From: Magnetospirillum molischianum DSM 120
GTDB lineage: Bacteria > Pseudomonadota > Alphaproteobacteria > Rhodospirillales > Magnetospirillaceae
Direction of reading: 5' to 3'
Assembly (NCBI RefSeq): GCF_000294655.1
Contig: NZ_CAHP01000014.1
Span: 329,801 to 393,800, forward strand
Length of the DNA stretch: 64,000 bases
The notes below the pieces were generated by a model, which was not told the origin of the DNA, did no database searches, and saw only the letters and a list, made by a program, of their open reading frames with translations. This document shows positions 15,495 through 24,105 of the stretch, piece by piece (position 1 is the first letter of the stretch; each line of letters starts with the position of its first letter). The position numbers and the translations under genes are program-made.

Positions 15495-17513
15495 TTAGCC
15501 GAACAGACGCATAACCGCCTGGTTGGCCTGCGAAGCCAGGGACAGCGACTGGATGCCCAGCTGCTGACGGGTTTGCAGGGCCAGCATGTTCGCGCTTTCC
15601 TCGTTCATATCGGCCAGGGTCAGATTGTCCGAGCCGGTCTTGAGGGTCGCAATCATGTTGTTGGTGAAGTCCTGACGATTCTGCACCGAGGTCAGGTTCT
15701 GACCCAGCACAGCCGAGTTCTCACGCAGGGTCGTTTGCGCGAGCGTCAGCTGGGACAACGAGGACTGGATGGTGTTCGCATCTTTCCAGTTGCCAGTCGC
15801 CGCAGTGAGCCCCAGACCCTTGGAGGTCAGATCGGTAGCCTTAACCACCAGCTTGTTAGCATTGAACGCCGCTTCGTTGAACGTCACCGTGAGCGGGTTG
15901 TTGCCGGTGCTGCTGATCAGATTGATGCCCTTATAGCTCGCATCCTGAACCTGCTGGTCGAGGAGCTTGCTGAGGTCATCAAACTGCTTGATGTAGGTCG
16001 CCGACACACCGGAACCGCTCAGGCTGGACTGGCCTGGCGCGATGCTCGGGGGCAGGGACAGCTTTCCAGCGGCATTACCACTGAAGGTGACCGTCTTACC
16101 CGAGCTGCTGGTGATGTTCAGCTGACCCGTGGTGTTATCCAGCGTGGCGGTGATGCCACTGATCTGGCCCAAGGCGCTCATCAAACCGGAAACATTCGAC
16201 ACCACGGTCGCGGTCTGCGCCCCCGCAGCAGTGGTGGCGATATCGTTCAGGGTGATTGCAGTGGTAACGCCATCGATCGTGACGTTCAACTGATCGCCCT
16301 TGGCGATACGAGACTGCCCAGCGGGAGCCTGAAGGCTGGTCAGAGCCGTGGTCGGCAAATTGGCCGCAACCACCTTGCCATAGCCCTGAACGATCGTCTG
16401 GCTGACGCTGGAGTTCGCATTGATGGTGGTGGTCGCGGCACCCAGGATACCACTGGCCGTACCGCTCACCGTCACGGCGGTCGAGTTATTATTGACAACC
16501 TTCAGAGCGCCGGTTGAGTCCAACGAAGCCGAGACGCCGCTGATGGTGTTGATCGCATCCAAGACGTCCTGAACGGTCGTCTTGTCGGTGATGTTGATGC
16601 TCTTGGTCGTTCCACCGCCGACCGCGATGCTGAGGTAACTCCCAGGAGCCGTATTGCCGTTGCCAGCGTTGGTCAACAACTTGCCCGCAGTGCTTTCACG
16701 CAACTGAGAAACAAGGGTCGAGCCGGTGGCAGGCGCCTGATTGGTGTAATCGAGGCTACCGACAAGAGAACCGGCCTGGACGCTGGTCTGGGCGGCCGTG
16801 GTGGTCAGGCCAAGGGCGCTGGCCAAATTGCCGGAAATCGTCAGACCGGCGGGGTTCGCGTCAACAGTTATCTTACCGGCCGTGGTCACACCGATATCGG
16901 TGACAGCCCCAAGGGTGTTCATCCAGGTGGCGAGTTCTGCCGCCGTGGTACCGCCGCCATTGCCTTTGACGGCATTGTTGGTCGCACTGGCACCAACGGT
17001 AAAGGTATAGGTGGCACCGGTGCCAACCTGAACCGTCATGGAATCGCCATTGAGGATGCCCAACGACGTGGTGGTGGTACCTGCCACCAAGGAGGTCAGG
17101 CCGTAATTCACGGCGGTGGCAGCCGTCAAAGCGACACCGGCCGAGGCAGCGGACCCCAGCGGATTATAGGCAACGATATTGGTGCCGTCGGCATTGCCGG
17201 CGGTGGTGATGGACTGGGCCGCCGAGTTGGCGATCGACTTCATCTGCTCAATGGTCTTCTGAGCGGTGGTGATGCCCTGGCTGGCGGTGGTCAGAGCCTG
17301 AATCGCTTGGCCCATGCCGTCAAGCAACGCACTAAGATCGCTCGCCCGTTGGGTCAGGGACTGAGCGGCAAAATAGTTGGTCGGATTGTCGAGAGCGCTA
17401 TTGACCTTTTTACCGGTCGAGAGACGGCCCTGAATCGTCGTCATCAGCGATGCGGTACCCTGCAACGAGTACAGATTGGAACGCATTGCGGATGTAAGGG
17501 TGACGTCAGCCAT
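15495..17513 (-). CDS. Flagellin with long repeat-built variable region
   Basis: Filament subunit of 672 residues, larger than the usual 270-500. The conserved N-terminal helix domain (MADVTLTSAMRSNLYSLQG; GRLSTGKKVNSALDNPTNYF) and C-terminal domain (TLADMNEESANMLALQTRQQ; SLASQANQAVMRLFG) are intact. Between them are three diverged copies of a flagellin/hook IN-type module of similar logic: TYTFTVGASATNN...GKITVDANPAGLTISG, then KSINITDKTTVQDVLDAIN...GALKVVNNNSTAVTVSG, then DGVTTAITLNDIA...GQLNITSSSGKTVTFSG. The product is Thr/Ser/Gly-rich and nearly cysteine-free. A sigma-28-like promoter precedes it and a strong terminator follows. The downstream TPR glycosyltransferase-like gene suggests that it is glycosylated. 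Confidence 0.95.
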   Translation of the reverse strand: MADVTLTSAMRSNLYSLQGTASLMTTIQGRLSTGKKVNSALDNPTNYFAAQSLTQRASDLSALLDGMGQAIQALTTASQGITTAQKTIEQMKSIANSAAQSITTAGNADGTNIVAYNPLGSAASAGVALTAATAVNYGLTSLVAGTTTTSLGILNGDSMTVQVGTGATYTFTVGASATNNAVKGNGGGTTAAELATWMNTLGAVTDIGVTTAGKITVDANPAGLTISGNLASALGLTTTAAQTSVQAGSLVGSLDYTNQAPATGSTLVSQLRESTAGKLLTNAGNGNTAPGSYLSIAVGGGTTKSINITDKTTVQDVLDAINTISGVSASLDSTGALKVVNNNSTAVTVSGTASGILGAATTTINANSSVSQTIVQGYGKVVAANLPTTALTSLQAPAGQSRIAKGDQLNVTIDGVTTAITLNDIATTAAGAQTATVVSNVSGLMSALGQISGITATLDNTTGQLNITSSSGKTVTFSGNAAGKLSLPPSIAPGQSSLSGSGVSATYIKQFDDLSKLLDQQVQDASYKGINLISSTGNNPLTVTFNEAAFNANKLVVKATDLTSKGLGLTAATGNWKDANTIQSSLSQLTLAQTTLRENSAVLGQNLTSVQNRQDFTNNMIATLKTGSDNLTLADMNEESANMLALQTRQQLGIQSLSLASQANQAVMRLFG

Positions 17514-17540
17514 GGGGTTCTCCTAATTCTAGAGACTTTA

Positions 17541-17557
17541 TGTCATTTTCAATGACA
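17541..17557 (-). repeat. Palindrome in the flagellin leader
   Basis: TGTCATT and AATGACA form a perfect 7-bp inverted repeat around TTC, ending about 27 nt before the flagellin ATG and inside the predicted untranslated leader. It could be a hairpin or protein site that controls flagellin mRNA. Confidence 0.45.
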
Positions 17558-17596
17558 ACTGTAACCCTACGCCCCCCACCTCCTGAACGCAACCCT

Positions 17597-17622
17597 TTTT
17601 CGCCGACCGGACTAAGACTTTA
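17597..17622 (-). promoter_or_regulatory. Sigma-28-like flagellin promoter
   Basis: Read on the minus strand, TAAA (17622-17619), 14 nt, then GGCGAAAA (17604-17597) resemble the flagellar sigma-28 consensus TAAA-N15-GCCGATAA, with 6 of 8 matches in the -10 box. A 7-bp inverted repeat (GGACTAA/TTAGTCC, 17609-17626) overlaps the -35 box. A start near 17588 would give a leader of about 75 nt. Confidence 0.55.
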
Positions 17623-17677
17623 GTCCTGGTACCGTCGGGACCGATCACCGCTGCGCTCCTGCGCCGGACGGGGGAGG

Positions 17678-17717
17678 CAAAAAACAAAACCCTCCCCCAC
17701 CAGCGTGGGAGAGGGTT
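17678..17717 (-). terminator. Terminator of the DUF4167 gene
   Basis: On the minus strand AACCCTC (rc of 17711-17717) and GAGGGTT (rc of 17688-17694) pair, extended by an inner CCCAC/GTGGG stem, and are followed by TTTGTTTTTT. It lies about 43 nt after the stop at 17760. Confidence 0.8.
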
Positions 17718-17759
17718 CTAAAAACTACTCAGTCAAGGCTTGCGCCCCGATCGGCAAGA

Positions 17760-18197
17760 TCAGGCGACGTCAGACCCCGGCCCGACCAGTTCGGCTTCTT
17801 GAGCCTCGGACGATTCACCATCGCCTTCGTAGCCTTCTTCGCCTTCGTCACCAGCCTGATCCTCGGCCGGAGTCGGCAAAGCCTGACGCGGGCGGCCGTT
17901 ATTCTGGTTCTGGGTGTTGATCAGCCGAAAATAGTGCTCGGCATGCTGGTAATAATTCTCGGCGGCAACGCGGTCGCCCTGGGAAGAGGCATCGCGGGCC
18001 AGCGCCAGATACTTTTCCAGCACCTGATGGGCGTTGCCGCGAATGCGGCCATCCGGGCCGTTGCTGTCGAACACGTGGTTACGACCGGGAACACCGCCGC
18101 CACCACCGCCACCGCTGCTGTGCTTCTTGCCCCCATTGGGACCACGGCCGCGAGAGCGTTGCTTGGGATTCACGGGACCTGTCTTAATATTCATCAT
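17760..18197 (-). CDS. DUF4167-domain protein
   Basis: A 145-residue protein of the alphaproteobacterial DUF4167 family. The N-terminus is Arg/Lys/Gly-rich (NPKQRSRGRGPNGGKK, then seven glycines), consistent with RNA or ribosome contact. The conserved core is FDSNGPDGRIRGNAHQVLEKYLALARDA followed by AAENYYQHAEHYFRLINTQNQ. The C-terminal third is strongly acidic (DEGEEGYEGDGESS). It follows prmC by about 190 nt in the same direction, an arrangement seen in other alphaproteobacteria. The function is not known. Confidence 0.9.
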   Translation of the reverse strand: MMNIKTGPVNPKQRSRGRGPNGGKKHSSGGGGGGGVPGRNHVFDSNGPDGRIRGNAHQVLEKYLALARDASSQGDRVAAENYYQHAEHYFRLINTQNQNNGRPRQALPTPAEDQAGDEGEEGYEGDGESSEAQEAELVGPGSDVA

Positions 18198-18387
18198 GAG
18201 TCTGTCACATCCATTCCGCCGACGTCTCGGTCAGGCCAGTCCGCATCCGTACGAGGGGGCGGCTATGGGGGAGTTCACCACGCCCGGTCGAGGAGGGAGC
18301 CCAATGGGTTCTACGCGATCCCTCGACACCGCTGGCGCGTGTGGGCGTCACCCTAGTCGGGGAGAAACGTCTTTCCAACAACTTTTT

Positions 18388-19242
18388 TTAAGATTCCGGG
18401 GCGAAAGCCACGACGCAGCGCTCAATTCCCCCGAGATCGCACCGCAGCATTTCCAGACGCAGCCCGGCAGCGGTCATCAGCGCCGCCACCGCCCCGGCCT
18501 GCCCCTGCCCCACCTCCACCGCCGTCACCCCCCCCGGCACCAGCAAACGGGCGATATCCGGGATCAGACGACGATAGCATTCCAACCCGTCCGCCCCGCC
18601 TGACAGAGCCGACCGTGGCTCGAACCGGGCGACTTCGGGGGCCAGACCGTCGATTTCGGCCTCGGGAATATAAGGCGGGTTCGAGACGATCACGTCGAAG
18701 CGCCCACCGATCCCCTGCCCCCAATCGCCCAGGCGGAACTGGGCACGGGGCGCCAGACCGTTGGTTTCCGCATTCGCCGTCGCCACCGCCAACGCCGCCG
18801 GACTGGCATCAATGCCAAGTCCAATCGCGGCGGGCAATTCCGACAACAGCGCGAGCAGGATGCATCCGCTGCCCGTACCGAAATCGAGCAACCGCAGGGG
18901 CCGCTTCCGATTCGGCAACACCGCCAGCACCGCCTCGACCAGAGTTTCGGTATCAGGGCGAGGATCGAGCGTGTCGGCGGTCACCGCCAGATCAAGCGTC
19001 CAGAAGCCACGCCGCCCCAGAATATGAGACATCGGCTCGCGGCCCTCACGCCGAACCAGCAGCGCCTCGAACCTCGCCGCCGCCTCGGGTGGCAGGTCTT
19101 CACTCCCGCGCAAGGCAACCATCGGCGCGGCCAGCCCGGTCACCTCGGCCAGCAACAGACGGGCATCGAACAAAGCGGTATCGATCCCGGCCCGACTCAG
19201 CCGCAGCCGTCCCTCGCTCAAAGCTTGACCCAAACTGGGCAT
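18388..19242 (-). CDS. prmC: Release factor glutamine methyltransferase PrmC
   Basis: Methylates the Gln of the GGQ motif in peptide-chain release factors. The 284 residues have an N-terminal helical domain (LSRAGIDTALFDARLLLAEVTG), motif I LLDFGTGSGCILLALL, and the diagnostic NPPY in VIVSNPPYIPEAEIDGL. Its ATG shares one base with the stop codon of prfA (TAATG), so it is translationally coupled to the factor that it modifies. Length is normal. Confidence 0.96.
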   Translation of the reverse strand: MPSLGQALSEGRLRLSRAGIDTALFDARLLLAEVTGLAAPMVALRGSEDLPPEAAARFEALLVRREGREPMSHILGRRGFWTLDLAVTADTLDPRPDTETLVEAVLAVLPNRKRPLRLLDFGTGSGCILLALLSELPAAIGLGIDASPAALAVATANAETNGLAPRAQFRLGDWGQGIGGRFDVIVSNPPYIPEAEIDGLAPEVARFEPRSALSGGADGLECYRRLIPDIARLLVPGGVTAVEVGQGQAGAVAALMTAAGLRLEMLRCDLGGIERCVVAFAPES

Positions 19243-20318
19243 TACTGCATCTCGGCCAGACGCTCGGCCTGATCGGTGGCAATCAAGGCCTCGACCACCT
19301 CGTCAAGCGCATCGCCCGCCATCACGGCGTCGATCTTGTACAGCGTCAGATTAATGCGGTGGTCGGTCACCCGGCCTTGAGGGAAGTTATAGGTGCGAAT
19401 CCGTTCCGAACGATCGCCCGAGCCGACCTGACTTTTACGGTTGGCGGCGCGTTCCGCGTCCAATGCCGACCGCTGGCGCTCGTACAGACGCGAGCGCAAC
19501 AGGGTCATCGCGGTCGCCTTGTTCTTGTGCTGGCTTTTTTCCTGCTGACAGGCGACGGCCAACCCGGTCGGAATATGAGTGACCCGAACCGCCGAATCGG
19601 TGGTGTTGACGCTCTGACCGCCCGAACCCTGCGAGCGGTAGACATCGACGCGCAGATCTTTCTCGTCGATTTGAATATCGACCTCTTCGGCCTCGGGCAG
19701 CACCGCGACAGTAGCGGCCGAGGTGTGAATCCGCCCCGACGCCTCGGTCGCAGGAACGCGCTGGACCCGGTGGGCCCCGGATTCGAACTTCAAACGCGCA
19801 AAGACGCCACGCCCGGTAATCTTGGCGCTGGCCTCACGCACACCGCCGATCCCGGTATCGTTGGCGTCAAGCACCTCGAAGCGCCAGCCCTTCAAGCCAG
19901 AATAACGCTCGTACATCCGAAACAATTCGGCGGCAAACAAAGCCGCCTCGTCGCCGCCGGTACCGGCGCGGACTTCCAGGATTGCGTTCTTCTCGTCCGC
20001 TTCGTCCTTGGGCAGCAGCATGATCTGCACCGCCCGTTCCAGGTCGGGCAGCCGCTCTTTCAGCGCGAAGAATTCCTCTTCGGCCATCGCCCGCATGTCG
20101 GGATCGGCGCTGGCGTCCTGCATCATCACCGCGGCCTCGGCCATCTCGTCGCGGCTCTTGCGGAAGGTGACGATCGCCTCGACCACCGGATCGAGATCGG
20201 ACAGTTCTTTGGACAGCCGGGGAATCTGAGCGGAATCGAGTCCCTCGCCGCTGGAAAGCTGCGCCCGCAATTCGTCGTGGCGATAAAGAACTTTATCGAG
20301 GTGGGTTTCGAGAATCAT
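19242..20318 (-). CDS. prfA: Peptide chain release factor 1
   Basis: RF1 reads UAG and UAA and triggers hydrolysis of peptidyl-tRNA. The 358 residues include the stop-codon recognition tripeptide PAT in [18 protein letters not shown] and the catalytic GGQ in [15 protein letters not shown]. Length equals that of the family. It follows the glutamyl-tRNA reductase gene by about 52 nt and overlaps prmC by 1 nt. The order hemA-prfA-prmC is the same as in Escherichia coli. Confidence 0.97.
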   Translation of the reverse strand: MILETHLDKVLYRHDELRAQLSSGEGLDSAQIPRLSKELSDLDPVVEAIVTFRKSRDEMAEAAVMMQDASADPDMRAMAEEEFFALKERLPDLERAVQIMLLPKDEADEKNAILEVRAGTGGDEAALFAAELFRMYERYSGLKGWRFEVLDANDTGIGGVREASAKITGRGVFARLKFESGAHRVQRVPATEASGRIHTSAATVAVLPEAEEVDIQIDEKDLRVDVYRSQGSGGQSVNTTDSAVRVTHIPTGLAVACQQEKSQHKNKATAMTLLRSRLYERQRSALDAERAANRKSQVGSGDRSERIRTYNFPQGRVTDHRINLTLYKIDAVMAGDALDEVVEALIATDQAERLAEMQ

Positions 20319-20370
20319 ATATCGGAATCCATGTGCCCTGGGCGCATCCGGCCATCATGCCGCAAGCCGC

Positions 20371-21624
20371 CTACCCCTCAAGGTGGAACAGCTTTCGCAG
20401 CGTCTTTTCCATCGTCTGCCATTCGTGCCCTTCGGCGGCAATCGACTTCATCGTCTCGGTCGGCGTGTGCAGCAGCCGGTTGATCAGCAACCGGGTCGCT
20501 TCGGCGGGATCGACATCGGCGCCAATCTCGGCCAGCACCTTTTCTCGGGTCGCCTCGAACTGATCGCGCAGCGCGACAATCGCCGGAACAGCGGCACGGG
20601 CGGCACGGCCGCGCAGGAAGGCGGTTGCCTCGCTCTCGACAATGGCGCGGGCGGCACGAGCGGCCTGCTCGCGCGTGGCGCGGCCCTCCAACGCCACTTT
20701 TTCCAGATCGGCGAGGTCGTAGAGGAACGCGTTCTCGATCCGGTTGACCGCCGGTTCGATGTCGCCGGGAATACCGGCATCGACCAGGAAGATCGGCTGG
20801 CGGCGGCGGCGCTTCAGCGCCAGCGACACCGCATCGGCGGTAACAACCGGCGTCCGCCCCCCGACACAGGTCAGCACCACGTCGGCCCCGGAAATGCCGT
20901 CGCGCATGTCCTCGAACGGCAAGACATGGCAACCAAGCGTGCGGGCCAGCGTCTCGGCGCGGGTTTCCTTGGGGGCCGTGACCAACATGTCGGTCAGACC
21001 GGCAGCCAGCAGGCTTTCGCCGACCAATTCGCCCATGTCGCCAGTACCGATCAGCAGAGCACGGCAACCGCCGAGATCGCCGTGCAGATCGCGGGCAACC
21101 TGGACGGCGGCAGCGGCGATACTAACCGGCCCCTCACCGACGGCGGTCTCGGTCCGAACCCGCTTGGCGACGGCGAAGGCGGCCTGGACAAAGGCGTCAA
21201 GGTGACCGCCAACGGTTCCAGCCTCTCGCGCCAGGCGATGAGCGGCTTTGACCTGGCCTCCGACATGCGGCTCGCCAATCACCAGCGAATCCAGCGCCGA
21301 GGTCACGGTGAAGCCGTGCCGCACTGCTTCACCTCCCGACAGGGTATAAAGGTGGCTGGCCAACCCCTCGGCCGTCAAACCGGCCTTGGCCGCGAACGCT
21401 TCGCCGACCAGCGTGGTGGCGTGGTCGGCCTCGGTATCGGCACACCACACTTCGACCCGGTCGCAGGTGGACAGCACCAAAGCCTCGGCCAGACCGGCCT
21501 GCTTCAGGCCATCGAGAAAAGACGGCGCGCTGGCGTCGTCAACATAAAGAGCGTCCCGCAATCCCAGCGAAGACGACCGATGATTGGCCCCGACGATGAC
21601 CACACGTTGGGCTAACGCACTCAC
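20371..21624 (-). CDS. hemA: Glutamyl-tRNA reductase (C5 pathway), divergent
   Basis: Would reduce glutamyl-tRNA to glutamate-1-semialdehyde, the first step of 5-aminolevulinate synthesis by the C5 route. The 417 residues show the catalytic Cys54 in LSTCDRVEVW, the SALDSLVIGEPHVGGQVK block, the NADPH fold LLIGTGDMGELVGESLLAAG, and a C-terminal dimerisation helix. Several usually conserved positions differ: GEPQ is GEPH, the NRT motif is PKET, and the PRDI motif reads PGDI. Alphaproteobacteria normally use the C4 route with ALA synthase, so the gene is unexpected. It starts with GTG overlapping the hisS stop by 4 nt (GTGA) and precedes prfA. It may be active, or a paralogue with another role. 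The symbol follows the enterobacterial usage. Confidence 0.85.
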   Translation of the reverse strand: MSALAQRVVIVGANHRSSSLGLRDALYVDDASAPSFLDGLKQAGLAEALVLSTCDRVEVWCADTEADHATTLVGEAFAAKAGLTAEGLASHLYTLSGGEAVRHGFTVTSALDSLVIGEPHVGGQVKAAHRLAREAGTVGGHLDAFVQAAFAVAKRVRTETAVGEGPVSIAAAAVQVARDLHGDLGGCRALLIGTGDMGELVGESLLAAGLTDMLVTAPKETRAETLARTLGCHVLPFEDMRDGISGADVVLTCVGGRTPVVTADAVSLALKRRRRQPIFLVDAGIPGDIEPAVNRIENAFLYDLADLEKVALEGRATREQAARAARAIVESEATAFLRGRAARAAVPAIVALRDQFEATREKVLAEIGADVDPAEATRLLINRLLHTPTETMKSIAAEGHEWQTMEKTLRKLFHLEG

Positions 21625-22877
21625 CCGTGTGTCTCCCCTTCGACCTGGCGGAGCAGCCTCTCTTCAAGTCCGGACAGCGCGACTTCTTCCTGGGTCCCGG
21701 CGTCGAGATCGCGCACGGTGACCGCGCCCCGCGCCGCCTCGTCCTCGCCCAGGATCACCGCGAACCGGGCGTTGAGTTTGACCGCACGGGTCATCCGCTT
21801 TTTCATATTGCCGGAATAACCCAGTTCGGCGACCAGTCCGGCCCGGCGAATCCGCTCCGCCACGACCATCGCCGGGCCAAATTCGCCCATCGGCACCACC
21901 GCGATCGGGCGAACGGTGTCGGGCGGATCGCCCGCCAGCATCGCCAACCGCTCGATACCGGCGGCAAAGCCGATGCCCGGCGTCCGTTGCCCGCCCATTT
22001 GGGCGATCAGTTCGTCGTAACGGCCTCCGGCCAGCACCGTCCCCTGAGACCCCAGCGCCGTCGTCGTGAACTCGAACACGGTGTGACAGTAATAATCAAG
22101 GCCGCGCACCAGACCGTCACTGATCGTATAGGGAATCCCCAGGCTGTCCAACCCGTTGGTCAGCGTGGTGAAGAAGGTGCGGGAATACTCGTTGAGATAC
22201 TCGCCCAGACGGGGGGCACCGGCAACGATGCGACGGTCGCCTTCGTCCTTCGAATCGAGCACTCGCAACGGATTGCGATCGAGACGGTTCTGGCTGTCCT
22301 CGGACAACTCGCCGCGATAGGCCGACAGATACTTGGTCAGGGCGGCGCGATAATCGGCACGGCTATCGGCATCGCCCAGACTGTTGATCTCAAGCTTGAC
22401 CATCTCGGCCAGCCCCAGATCAGACAGCAGCCGCCATGCCAGCGCGATCACCTCGATATCGGCGAACGGAGTCTCGACCCCCAGCAACTCGACGCCGACT
22501 TGATGGAACTGACGCAACCGCCCCTTCTGAGGCCGCTCGTGGCGGAACATCGGACCCCGATAGAACAGCTTCAGCGGCAGAGACTGGGCCAGACCATTCG
22601 AGATGAACGCACGGGCCACCCCGGCGGTGCCTTCGGGCCGCAAGGTCAGCGAATCGCCCGAGCGGTCGGTGAAGGTATACATCTCTTTGGTCACGACGTC
22701 CGACGTCTCGCCCAGGGTGCGCGAAAACACCTCGGTGAACTCGAAGATCGGAGTCAGAATCTCGCCGAAGCCGTAGCGCCGGGCGGCAGCCAAGGCGACC
22801 TCCTCGATACGGCGGTGACGACGACATTCCTCAGGCAGCAGATCGTGTGTGCCGCGAACCGGTTGCAGGTTAGACAA
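21621..22877 (-). CDS. hisS: Histidyl-tRNA synthetase
   Basis: Class II aminoacyl-tRNA synthetase charging tRNA-His. The 418 residues carry the N-terminal VRGTHDLLPEE, motif 2 area FRHERPQKGRLRQFHQVG, the histidine-specific RGLDYYCHTVFEF and motif 3 PGIGFAAGIERL, then the anticodon-binding domain. Length is normal. It starts 5 nt after the ispG stop and overlaps the next gene by 4 nt, so it is in the middle of a tightly packed operon. Confidence 0.97.
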   Translation of the reverse strand: MSNLQPVRGTHDLLPEECRRHRRIEEVALAAARRYGFGEILTPIFEFTEVFSRTLGETSDVVTKEMYTFTDRSGDSLTLRPEGTAGVARAFISNGLAQSLPLKLFYRGPMFRHERPQKGRLRQFHQVGVELLGVETPFADIEVIALAWRLLSDLGLAEMVKLEINSLGDADSRADYRAALTKYLSAYRGELSEDSQNRLDRNPLRVLDSKDEGDRRIVAGAPRLGEYLNEYSRTFFTTLTNGLDSLGIPYTISDGLVRGLDYYCHTVFEFTTTALGSQGTVLAGGRYDELIAQMGGQRTPGIGFAAGIERLAMLAGDPPDTVRPIAVVPMGEFGPAMVVAERIRRAGLVAELGYSGNMKKRMTRAVKLNARFAVILGEDEAARGAVTVRDLDAGTQEEVALSGLEERLLRQVEGETHG

Positions 22878-22882
22878 AACCT

Positions 22883-23995
22883 CTAGACCTCCCCCTGCCC
22901 GGCCGCCTCGATTTCGGTGGCCTTGGCTTCGACCAGCGCCACGATGTGATCGATCATCGCCTGGGTCGAAATATTGTGGTTGGGATCGCCGCCGATATAG
23001 ACCTTATGATTCCCGGCACCGCCGCCGGTGATCCCGATCATCGTTTCCCGCGCCTCGCCCGGACCGTTGACGACACAGCCCAACACCGACACCGTGACGG
23101 GAGCGCGGACGTGGGACAGACGCTTTTCCAAAGCTTCGACGGTGTTGATGACGTTGAAGCCCTGACGCGCACAGGACGGACAGGACACGATCCGCACGCC
23201 GCGATGGCGCAGGTCGAGGGTCCGCAGCAGTTCGAAACCGACCTTGACCTCTTCAACAACGTCAGCCGATAGCGAAACGCGCAGCGTATCGCCAATTCCT
23301 TCCCACAGCAGGGTTCCAATCCCCAGCGCCGACTTCACGGTGCCGCCGGTCAGCCCGCCCGCCTCGGTGATGCCGAGGTGAAGCGGATAGTCGCACGCCG
23401 CGGCCAGACCGCGATAGGCCGCCACCGCCATGAAGACGTCCGAGGCCTTGACGCTGATCTTGAAGTCGAGGAAATCGTTATCTTCGAGAATGCGGGCATG
23501 TTCCATCGCGCTTTCGACCAGCGCGTCGGGGCAAGGCTCGCCATATTTCTCCAGCAGATGCTTGTCGAGCGACCCGGCATTGACGCCGATTCGCATCGAG
23601 CAGCCATGATCGCGGGCTGCCTTGACCACTTCGCGCACCCGCTCGGCCGAACCGATATTGCCGGGATTGATGCGCAGACAGGCAGCACCGGCATCGGCAG
23701 CTTCGATCGCCCGCTTATAATGGAAGTGAATATCGGCGACGATCGGAACCGGCGAACCCTTGACGATCGCGCGCAGCGCCTGCGTCGAATCCTCGTCGGG
23801 ACAGGAGACGCGAACGATATCCGCCCCAGCCTCGGCGGAACGACGGATCTGGTCCAGCGTTCCTTCGATGTCGGTGGTCAGAGTATTGGTCATGGTCTGC
23901 ACCGAGATCGGGGCGTCGCCGCCGACCGCTACCGGGCCGACCATGATTTTCCGGGACGTGCGCCGGGTAATGTGCCGGTAGGGCCGCAGACTCAT
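22883..23995 (-). CDS. ispG: 4-hydroxy-3-methylbut-2-enyl diphosphate synthase (flavodoxin) IspG
   Basis: Iron-sulfur enzyme of the MEP isoprenoid pathway, converting MEcPP to HMBPP. The 370 residues have an N-terminal TIM-barrel part ([33 protein letters not shown]) and a C-terminal [4Fe-4S] domain with the Cys ligands in [11 protein letters not shown] and [11 protein letters not shown]. Length matches the bacterial two-domain form. It lies 5 nt upstream of hisS and about 110 nt after the RodZ-like gene. Its product feeds carotenoid, bacteriochlorophyll-tail and quinone synthesis, including CrtE encoded in this window. Confidence 0.97.
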   Translation of the reverse strand: MSLRPYRHITRRTSRKIMVGPVAVGGDAPISVQTMTNTLTTDIEGTLDQIRRSAEAGADIVRVSCPDEDSTQALRAIVKGSPVPIVADIHFHYKRAIEAADAGAACLRINPGNIGSAERVREVVKAARDHGCSMRIGVNAGSLDKHLLEKYGEPCPDALVESAMEHARILEDNDFLDFKISVKASDVFMAVAAYRGLAAACDYPLHLGITEAGGLTGGTVKSALGIGTLLWEGIGDTLRVSLSADVVEEVKVGFELLRTLDLRHRGVRIVSCPSCARQGFNVINTVEALEKRLSHVRAPVTVSVLGCVVNGPGEARETMIGITGGGAGNHKVYIGGDPNHNISTQAMIDHIVALVEAKATEIEAAGQGEV

Positions 23996-24105
23996 GGTTT
24001 CATTCTCACAGTGATGCTCGTGACCGTCCGGGCAACCGCCAGGACCGCCCGAAGCGTCGGGTTATAGCGCATTCCGCCGGGCACGAGGAAGGGGCCTGTG
24101 GGGGG

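Noticed and set aside
18615..20483. 622-codon plus-strand open frame
   Set aside because: It lies opposite prmC and prfA, which have clear NPPY and GGQ motifs; its product is Arg/Pro-rich and has no domain.
20383..22886. Two open frames of about 410 codons on the plus strand
   Set aside because: They mirror the glutamyl-tRNA reductase and hisS genes and give Gln/Gly-rich low-complexity products.
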